The position numbers and the translations under genes were made by a program. Below are positions 58,507-64,000 of a stretch of DNA of 64,000 nucleotides, piece by piece (position 1 is the first letter of the stretch; every line of letters begins with the position of its first letter). This DNA is from Candidatus Porisulfidus sp. TsSOB (lineage in GTDB: Bacteria; Pseudomonadota; Gammaproteobacteria; Poriferisulfidales; Poriferisulfidaceae). The notes below the pieces were generated by a model. It did not search any database, was not told the DNA's origin, and saw only the letters and a program-made list of their open reading frames with translations. The stretch covers positions 186,001 through 250,000 of the forward strand of contig MRSX01000003.1 of NCBI GenBank assembly GCA_002631715.1, given 5' to 3'.

Positions 58507-58923
58507 CTAGAGATCCTTCACCATGATCAGGTGATTTCGGCCGTCGTCCCGGTGATAGCGCAAATCAGTCATCATGGTTTTCGTCAATGCAATTCCCGCG
58601 CCGCCAACCCGACGCTCTTCGAGCGCGCTTTCGGCATCCATTTCCGGCGCATCCTGCAACGGGTCGAAGGGACGGCCGTCATCTGCGATCTCGATGGTTA
58701 TGGCTCCTCCGTTTTTGGAAAGCACGATCTCGATGTCGTGTTCCGTGTCGTCGTCGTACCCGTAGCTGACAACATTGGTGAAAATCTCTTCCAGTGAAAG
58801 CTGAATCTGGAACACCGCGTCAGGCGGGAAGTCATGCTGTTCGGAGAATTCGGTCAAAAACTTCTCGATCGTCCGGATTTCCTCGATGCGATTGGAAACA
58901 ATCAAGGTGCGCGAGGATTCCAT
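58507..58923 (-). CDS. RsbW-like serine protein kinase / anti-sigma regulatory factor
   Basis: The 138-residue GHKL ATPase has the N box EEIFTNVVSYGYDD (Glu46, Asn50), G1 ADDGRPFDP (Asp81-Gly83) and G2 GGAGIALTK. Enzymes of this form phosphorylate the Ser of STAS antagonists and sequester a sigma factor or another partner. No sigma factor gene is in the window. It sits between the phosphatase and the binding-protein genes. Confidence 0.92.
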   Translation of the reverse strand: MESSRTLIVSNRIEEIRTIEKFLTEFSEQHDFPPDAVFQIQLSLEEIFTNVVSYGYDDDTEHDIEIVLSKNGGAITIEIADDGRPFDPLQDAPEMDAESALEERRVGGAGIALTKTMMTDLRYHRDDGRNHLIMVKDL

Positions 58924-58940
58924 TTTCTCGACCGTGTCAG

Positions 58941-60116
58941 TTATTCCGGGATCTTCAGAACCAGGCAGGTGATGTCGTCGGACTGCGGGCTGTCGCCAAC
59001 GAAATCATGAACGGCATCGAATACCGCCTCCGTGGCTTGCTGGGCATTCTCGTAGGAATTGTCTTTGAAAATCTGGCCGAATCGTTCCATCTCGAACATT
59101 TCACCATCCTCCCTTTCCGCCTCCGATACCCCATCGGTATACAGCACGATCATCGAGCCTGGCTCAAGAGTCGTGGTTTCTTCCTGGAACGGGAATTCTC
59201 CCTCGATGCCAAGGGCAATGCCGCCAGTCGACTCCAGCAGTTCCACCTTGGGCCCCGGGCGGACGACGATGGGGAAGTTGTGACCGGCATTCGAGTAGGT
59301 GAAACTCCTTGCTTCGGGGTCGTAAATGCCGTACAGCAGGGTCACGAAGGTCATGGCGTCGTTGTTTTCGGACAACATCTCATTTACCTGTCCCAGAACC
59401 TGGGAGGGAGAAACGGAGCAAAACGCACAGGCTTTCAGCAGCGTCCGGCTGGCCATCATGAACATGGCTGCCGGCACGCCTTTGTCTGATACGTCGGCGA
59501 TGACGACGCCCAGCCGGCCGTTGCCAAGATCGTAGACATCATAAAAATCGCCGCCGACGGAGCGGGCCGCGACCATATGGGCGTAGACGTCGAAATTTTC
59601 AGTCGTCGGGAAAGTTTGGGGAAGGATGTTCTGCTGCATCGACTGTGCCACGCCCAGTTCATGCTGGACCGCGACGAGCTTGTCGCGCGAAGCTAGCGCC
59701 TCGCGCCACAGCATCAGGTTTTCAACCGTGCGTTCTACCGTCACCTTGAGGTCCCCGAAGTCGATCGGCTTGGTTACGAAGTCGAACGCTCCGCGATTCA
59801 TCGCGGTACGGATGTTTTCCATATCGCCGTAGGCGGAAACCATCACGGCGCGGATGTTGGGATTGACGTCCGGAATCTGCTCCAGCATCGTCAATCCGTC
59901 CATCACGGGCATGTTGATGTCGGATAGTACGATGTCGAAGTCGGGCTCTTCGCGCAAGCGCTCCAAGGCTTCCGCACCGTTGTGCGCGAATTCGAAAGTG
60001 TAATGTCCGCGCCGGATCTCCCTGCGCATCTGTTGCAACATGAGTTGCTCCAGATCTACCTCGTCGTCGACGACCAGGATTTTAACTTTAGCGTCTTTGA
60101 TTGCGTCGTCGTCCAT
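58941..60116 (-). CDS. Response regulator with SpoIIE/PP2C serine phosphatase output (RsbU/RsbP-like)
   Basis: The 391-residue protein has an N-terminal receiver (Asp17/Asp18, phospho-acceptor Asp66 in LSDINMP, Lys116 in VTKPID), a short helical linker and a PP2C-type phosphatase. The metal sites are VGGDFYDVY (Asp190), IADVSDKG (Asp208), LYTDGVSEA and SDDITCLVL. Phosphorylation of the receiver by the operon's histidine kinase would switch dephosphorylation of the STAS proteins. It is the first gene of the minus-strand operon. Confidence 0.95.
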   Translation of the reverse strand: MDDDAIKDAKVKILVVDDEVDLEQLMLQQMRREIRRGHYTFEFAHNGAEALERLREEPDFDIVLSDINMPVMDGLTMLEQIPDVNPNIRAVMVSAYGDMENIRTAMNRGAFDFVTKPIDFGDLKVTVERTVENLMLWREALASRDKLVAVQHELGVAQSMQQNILPQTFPTTENFDVYAHMVAARSVGGDFYDVYDLGNGRLGVVIADVSDKGVPAAMFMMASRTLLKACAFCSVSPSQVLGQVNEMLSENNDAMTFVTLLYGIYDPEARSFTYSNAGHNFPIVVRPGPKVELLESTGGIALGIEGEFPFQEETTTLEPGSMIVLYTDGVSEAEREDGEMFEMERFGQIFKDNSYENAQQATEAVFDAVHDFVGDSPQSDDITCLVLKIPE

Positions 60117-60247
60117 TCAGCACCTCATCTCCCAGATGCTTCATATGTAAGAAGGAATCTCGGGTTTCGCCCGTGTCGGGATTGGCCGGTTTTGGAAGTT
60201 CACTAGTATAACCCCCATAAGCCCCGAAAAACGGCGGCAATGACCTC

Positions 60248-61924
60248 TCAGTCATTGATATTCAGCATCTCGATTTTCGCAGACCCGAGGCCCCGGGGAT
60301 CGGATGCGGCATCCAGCCGGGCTTCGTGGGTATCCCACACGACCACCTGCATGTTGCCCCAAGGTTCCGCAACCTCGAAAACGTGTCCCTTTGCTTCGAG
60401 CCGCTCTTGATCCACCACCGTGTCGGGTTCGATAAAGACCTTGTCCGGCAGGGCCTGATGATGCAGTCGCGGACTGGAGACAAGGGATTTGGCGTCGGCA
60501 CCTTGCAGGAACTGCAGGATTCCCTGCATCACCATCGTGGTAATCCGGCTGCCGCCGGGGGTTCCGAGCAGGGCCAGCGTATTGGCGCGGTGTACGGCAG
60601 TTGGTGCCATCGAAGACAGCATGCGTTTTCCGGGCGCGATAGCGTTGGCCTCGCTGCCGACTAGGCCATACAGGTTCGGGCTGCCGGGCTTGGCGGAGAA
60701 ATCGTCCATCTCGTTATTCAGCAGGATTCCGGTACCGGGCGCGATGAACCCGGAGCCAAACAGGCCGTTGATGGACAAAGTGGCGCTGACCCAGTTGCCG
60801 TCCCGGTCCAGAATGCTGAAGTGCGTGGTGTTCCCGGCCTCCGGTTCGGCCGTGTAGAGGTTTTGGGAAGAAGTGGCACGCTCGGGATCGAAATCCGCCA
60901 TCAGTTCTCGGGCATAGTCCGCGCTGATCAGCTGCTCGACCGGAACGTCTACGTGGTCGGGATCGCCCAAGTGTTCGGCGCGTTCCAGATAGGCCCGGCG
61001 CAAGGCCTCGATCAGGCGATGAATGCGAACGTCGCCCCTGTTTTCGTCGAGCCAGTCCTCGCCCAACATGTTGAAGACCTGCGCCAGTATGACGCCGGTT
61101 GCGGAGGGCAGTGCTGCTGTCACGATTTCGGCGTCGCGCCAGTGGATCGTGATCGGTTCGCGCTCTACCACTCGGTATTGTTCGAGATCTTCAAGCGACC
61201 AGATGCCGCCAGCGTCGCGGACTTCCGCAACCAGGGTTTCTGCCAGTGGGCCGCGATAAAAGGCCTGTGCTCCCTTTTCGGCCAACAGGGCCATAGTTGA
61301 TGCCAGGCCGTCTTGGATAACCCGCGTATCGGGTGGCGGATTGGGAGAGTCCAGTACGAAGACCGAGGAACCCGGGTAGCGCAGAAAGGTTTCTGCCCGC
61401 GCGGCCATGGCCCGTTGCAGTTTGGGGTTGAGCGGCACGCCGTCCCGGGCGTGATGGATGGCGGACTTGAGCGAACGGGCGAGCGGCAGTTGTGCATAGT
61501 GTTCCGCCAGGTGTCCCCAAGCGGCGGCGATTCCGGGAATGCCGGCGGCCAGGGGACCGTTCAGCGCCCGGTCGCGGTCCACGTTTCCGTCCGCATCCAG
61601 GTACAAGTCGCGGTGGGCAGCCAGCGGGGCGCGTTCGCGGGCATCCAGCATCGTGGTGTGGTTTTGGGCACTGTCGTGCAAGAGGAAGAACCCGCCGCCT
61701 CCGATTCCCGAACTGTAGGGTTCTACGATGCCCAGAACCGCCGAAACTGCAATTGCCGCATCGAAGGCATTGCCGCCGGCATTGAGGATTTCGAGACCAG
61801 CCTCGGTTGCGGCTGGATGCGCGGTCGCCAAGGCATGTCCGGGTGGATTAGCCGAGGCCGTCGACAGGCCGCCAGACAGGAGGAACAGGCAGAGCAGCAG
61901 GGCCGGCCGTTTCACCAAGAACAT
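60248..61924 (-). CDS. ggt: Gamma-glutamyltransferase precursor
   Basis: This 558-residue periplasmic Ntn hydrolase self-cleaves before a Thr in NTTHFSILDRDG. The N-terminal signal (LLLCLFLLSGGLSTASA) precedes ATAHPAATEAGLEILNAGGNAFDAAIAV, and GIGGGGFFLLHD and LLNNEMDDFS are typical. It hydrolyses or transfers the gamma-glutamyl group of glutathione. It is transcribed separately from coaD (30-base gap, possibly shared). Confidence 0.95.
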   Translation of the reverse strand: MFLVKRPALLLCLFLLSGGLSTASANPPGHALATAHPAATEAGLEILNAGGNAFDAAIAVSAVLGIVEPYSSGIGGGGFFLLHDSAQNHTTMLDARERAPLAAHRDLYLDADGNVDRDRALNGPLAAGIPGIAAAWGHLAEHYAQLPLARSLKSAIHHARDGVPLNPKLQRAMAARAETFLRYPGSSVFVLDSPNPPPDTRVIQDGLASTMALLAEKGAQAFYRGPLAETLVAEVRDAGGIWSLEDLEQYRVVEREPITIHWRDAEIVTAALPSATGVILAQVFNMLGEDWLDENRGDVRIHRLIEALRRAYLERAEHLGDPDHVDVPVEQLISADYARELMADFDPERATSSQNLYTAEPEAGNTTHFSILDRDGNWVSATLSINGLFGSGFIAPGTGILLNNEMDDFSAKPGSPNLYGLVGSEANAIAPGKRMLSSMAPTAVHRANTLALLGTPGGSRITTMVMQGILQFLQGADAKSLVSSPRLHHQALPDKVFIEPDTVVDQERLEAKGHVFEVAEPWGNMQVVVWDTHEARLDAASDPRGLGSAKIEMLNIND

Positions 61925-61954
61925 CCTTCAGGAGTCAGGGTTTTTCAGGAAAGA

Positions 61955-62443
61955 CTACGCTTCGCGAAGTTTCGAGATCAGCATCTGTTCGACTTCCTTG
62001 GGCACAAAATGTGAAACATCGCCGCCCAGCATGGCCACTTCCTTGACCAGCGACGATGAAACGAAAGCATATTCCTTGCCGGGCGTCAGAAAGATGGATT
62101 CCAGGTCTGGAGCCAACTCTCGGTTCATGCTGGCGAGTTGAAACTCGTACTCGAAATCCGATACGGCCCGCAAGCCCCGAATGATGGCTTGAGCCCCCAT
62201 GTCCCGCGCAAAATCGACGAGCAGGCCGTCGAAGGAAGAGACTTCTATCTTGTCGCCTTCGTCGGCGAAGGCCAGTCGCGCCATTTCGACGCGTTCCTCC
62301 GCAGTAAAAGTGGGCTGTTTGCCGACATCGGTCGCGATAGCGACGATCAGCCGGTCGAACAGGCGCAATGCGCGTTGGGCCAGGTCGATGTGGCCAAACG
62401 TGAGGGGGTCGAAAGTCCCCGGGTAGATTGCGCAACGATTCAT
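61955..62443 (-). CDS. coaD: Pantetheine-phosphate adenylyltransferase
   Basis: This 162-residue enzyme forms dephospho-CoA. The nucleotidyltransferase motif [15 protein letters not shown] and the second motif [16 protein letters not shown] are intact. The ATG at 62443 gives [13 protein letters not shown]. The frame opens 12 bases earlier. It follows rsmD, its usual neighbour, with a 19-base gap. Confidence 0.96.
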   Translation of the reverse strand: MNRCAIYPGTFDPLTFGHIDLAQRALRLFDRLIVAIATDVGKQPTFTAEERVEMARLAFADEGDKIEVSSFDGLLVDFARDMGAQAIIRGLRAVSDFEYEFQLASMNRELAPDLESIFLTPGKEYAFVSSSLVKEVAMLGGDVSHFVPKEVEQMLISKLREA

Positions 62444-62462
62444 GGTTCTTCGCACATTGTAA

Positions 62463-63080
62463 CTATGAGGAGGGTGTCGTCGGGTCGGATGGAACGTAGG
62501 GGCGTGCCGCGAACAGGTGGTAGCCGACCTGCCCGGCCTGCTTGGATTTCAGCGAAGTCCAGCGGGAAGGAATCCGCACGGCCCAATCGGCGGGGGATTC
62601 GACGTAGACGAGGCTGGATTCTTTCAAGGCCCGGGATGCGGCGAGGTGTGCACAGGTTTTTTCGAGCAGTTCGGTGCCCAGCGCAAATGGCGGATCAATG
62701 AACAGGATGTCAAGTGGTTCGCGCAGGCAGTCAATATAGGCCAGCGCACGGGCATGTATGACTTCGATCTGCGTGGCGGAGAATTTTTGCGTTTCCTGTC
62801 GCAGGCATTGCACTACGGTGCGGTTGCGGTCGACCAGCGTGACCCGCCGGGCTCCGCGCGAAGCGGCTTCGAACCCTAATGCTCCGCTGCCCGCGTACAG
62901 ATCAACGCATTCGGCATTTTCGACGTTTCCGGCCAGCCAGTTGAACACGGTCTCGCGCACCCGCGCGGGAGTCGGCCGTACCGAGGGGACGGAGGGAACC
63001 TGGAGATAACGGCCGCGCCAGAGGCCGGCGATGATGCGGACTCGTTGTGGCGGTTGGTTCTTAGGGCTGGTCTTGGCCAC
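62463..63080 (-). CDS. rsmD: 16S rRNA (guanine966-N2)-methyltransferase
   Basis: This 205-residue methyltransferase has [13 protein letters not shown] at the N-terminus, [15 protein letters not shown], the S-adenosylmethionine motif [18 protein letters not shown] and the catalytic FIDPPFAL. It modifies G966 in the 30S P site. The start overlaps the end of the M16 peptidase gene by 20 bases. Confidence 0.96.
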   Translation of the reverse strand: MAKTSPKNQPPQRVRIIAGLWRGRYLQVPSVPSVRPTPARVRETVFNWLAGNVENAECVDLYAGSGALGFEAASRGARRVTLVDRNRTVVQCLRQETQKFSATQIEVIHARALAYIDCLREPLDILFIDPPFALGTELLEKTCAHLAASRALKESSLVYVESPADWAVRIPSRWTSLKSKQAGQVGYHLFAARPYVPSDPTTPSS

Positions 63081-64000
63081 CGACGATCACCGTGATCATT
63101 TGGTCGGGATCCAGCCGGTCTTGGAACGCCGCGACGATCTGTTCATGGCTGATGGCGCTGATTCGCGCCGTCCAGGTGTCCAAGTAGTCTAGGGGCAGGC
63201 GGTAGTAGCCGATCATCGACAGGTAGTCGATCATGCTGGCGTTGTCCGCGATCCGCAACGGGAATCCCAACACCAGGCTGTTGCGGCTGTGTTCCAGTTC
63301 CTCTTCGGTCGGCCCGTCGGCCACAAAACGCCGCACTTCCGCATAGGCCGCGTCCAGAGCTTGATCGACTTGATCCTTCCGTGTCTGGAACCCCAGCCGG
63401 AAAGGCCCGCGATGCCTCATGGGAAAGAAATAACTGTACACGGAATAGGCGAGGCCCTGATTGTTGCGGATTTCCTGCATCAGGCGCGAAGAGAATCCGC
63501 CGCCGCCCAGGGTGTAGTTGCCGAGATACAGCGGGAAGTGAGATGCTTCTCCGCGGGCAACGCCCTGCTGGCCGACCAGGACGTGCGCCTGCTCGGACGG
63601 ATGCGGGATGGTCACGGTTTTCGCTTCGGTCACCGCGGAGGGAGGCGGCAGCGGTTCCGGCGCTGGCCCTTGCGGGAGGACTTGGGTGATGCGGTTTGCG
63701 ATTGTTTCGGCTTCAGCCCGGTCTATGGCGCCTACCACCGTGACGACGGCACCGGCGGCGGAAAAGAAAGTCTGGTAGAACGCCTCAACATCGCTTCGGG
63801 TGATGGCGGCGAGGGAATCACTGGTCCCCGCGGTAGGCGAAGAGTAAGGGTGATCCGGATAGACGGCTTGGTAGAAGGCCCGTTTCGCGATGGAGCCGGG
63901 GTCCTCCTCGATCTTCTTGAGCGCAACCTGCATCTGTTTCCGGCGGCGCTCCAGTTCCGATTCCGGAAATCCGGGCTGGCCGATCACCGTCACGAAAGTC
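63061..64000 (-). CDS. M16-family zinc peptidase (pitrilysin-like), N-terminus beyond window
   Basis: The frame stays open to the right edge, so only the last 312 residues are visible. They contain the linker helix (LERRRKQMQVALKKIEEDPGS), YPDHPYSSPTAGT and the C-terminal half-barrel with GNYTLGGGGFSSRLMQEIRNNQGLAYSVYS, where the Arg-Tyr pair contacts substrate in this family. The metal-binding HxxEH motif would be off the edge, so activity cannot be judged. M16-rsmD-coaD is a common order. Confidence 0.9.
   Translation of the reverse strand, partial: TFVTVIGQPGFPESELERRRKQMQVALKKIEEDPGSIAKRAFYQAVYPDHPYSSPTAGTSDSLAAITRSDVEAFYQTFFSAAGAVVTVVGAIDRAEAETIANRITQVLPQGPAPEPLPPPSAVTEAKTVTIPHPSEQAHVLVGQQGVARGEASHFPLYLGNYTLGGGGFSSRLMQEIRNNQGLAYSVYSYFFPMRHRGPFRLGFQTRKDQVDQALDAAYAEVRRFVADGPTEEELEHSRNSLVLGFPLRIADNASMIDYLSMIGYYRLPLDYLDTWTARISAISHEQIVAAFQDRLDPDQMITVIVGGQDQP

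Overview
The window looks like a chromosomal segment of a GC-rich gammaproteobacterium. Four things point there: an atpIBEFHAGDC operon followed by glmU-glmS, the rpmH-rnpA-yidD-yidC-mnmE block, the mnmG-rsmG-parA-parB block, and cytochrome c4-dsbA next to polA. No rRNA, tRNA, CRISPR array or dnaA was seen. Placement inside the gammaproteobacteria is inferred from gene order and protein character, not from a database search.

Layout. 1-5.4 kb: a truncated PLP-dependent decarboxylase, an aldehyde dehydrogenase, a Fic protein and an orphan polyamine-type binding protein. 5.4-12.4 kb (minus strand): murJ-ribF-ileS-lspA and a SPOR-domain protein. 12.6-22.7 kb (plus): F1Fo ATP synthase, then glmU and glmS. 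22.7-26.2 kb: small membrane and lipoprotein genes, a one-cysteine DksA-like protein, a DJ-1/PfpI protein and a C-terminal processing protease. 26.3-29.9 kb (plus): a probable persulfide-sensing ArsR regulator, rhodanese, grxC, secB, gpsA and a class-1B-type pyrD. 29.8-34.1 kb (minus): mnmG-rsmG-parA-parB.

34.1-37.7 kb is an AT-richer accessory insert (Fic protein with operator-like repeats, HTH protein, amidotransferase, small membrane protein). It lies between the mnmG and rpmH-mnmE blocks, which are usually adjacent. 37.9-41.7 kb: rpmH-rnpA-yidD-yidC-mnmE. 41.8-46.7 kb: aquaporin, sodium/solute symporter, engB, cysC, cytochrome c4, dsbA. 46.9-53.4 kb (minus): polA, a TnpB element ending 4 nt before the polA start codon, and an RND exporter.

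53.7-60.1 kb is the most distinctive region. Three tandem STAS anti-sigma-antagonist-like genes run toward an opposing operon of a receiver-SpoIIE phosphatase, an RsbW-like kinase, a periplasmic binding protein and a HAMP histidine kinase. It reads as one partner-switching circuit driven by an extracellular signal. Two of the three STAS genes have no ATG, GTG or TTG that would give a full domain and appear to start at AUU. 60.2-64 kb: gamma-glutamyltransferase, coaD, rsmD and the C-terminal part of an M16 peptidase that runs off the right edge.
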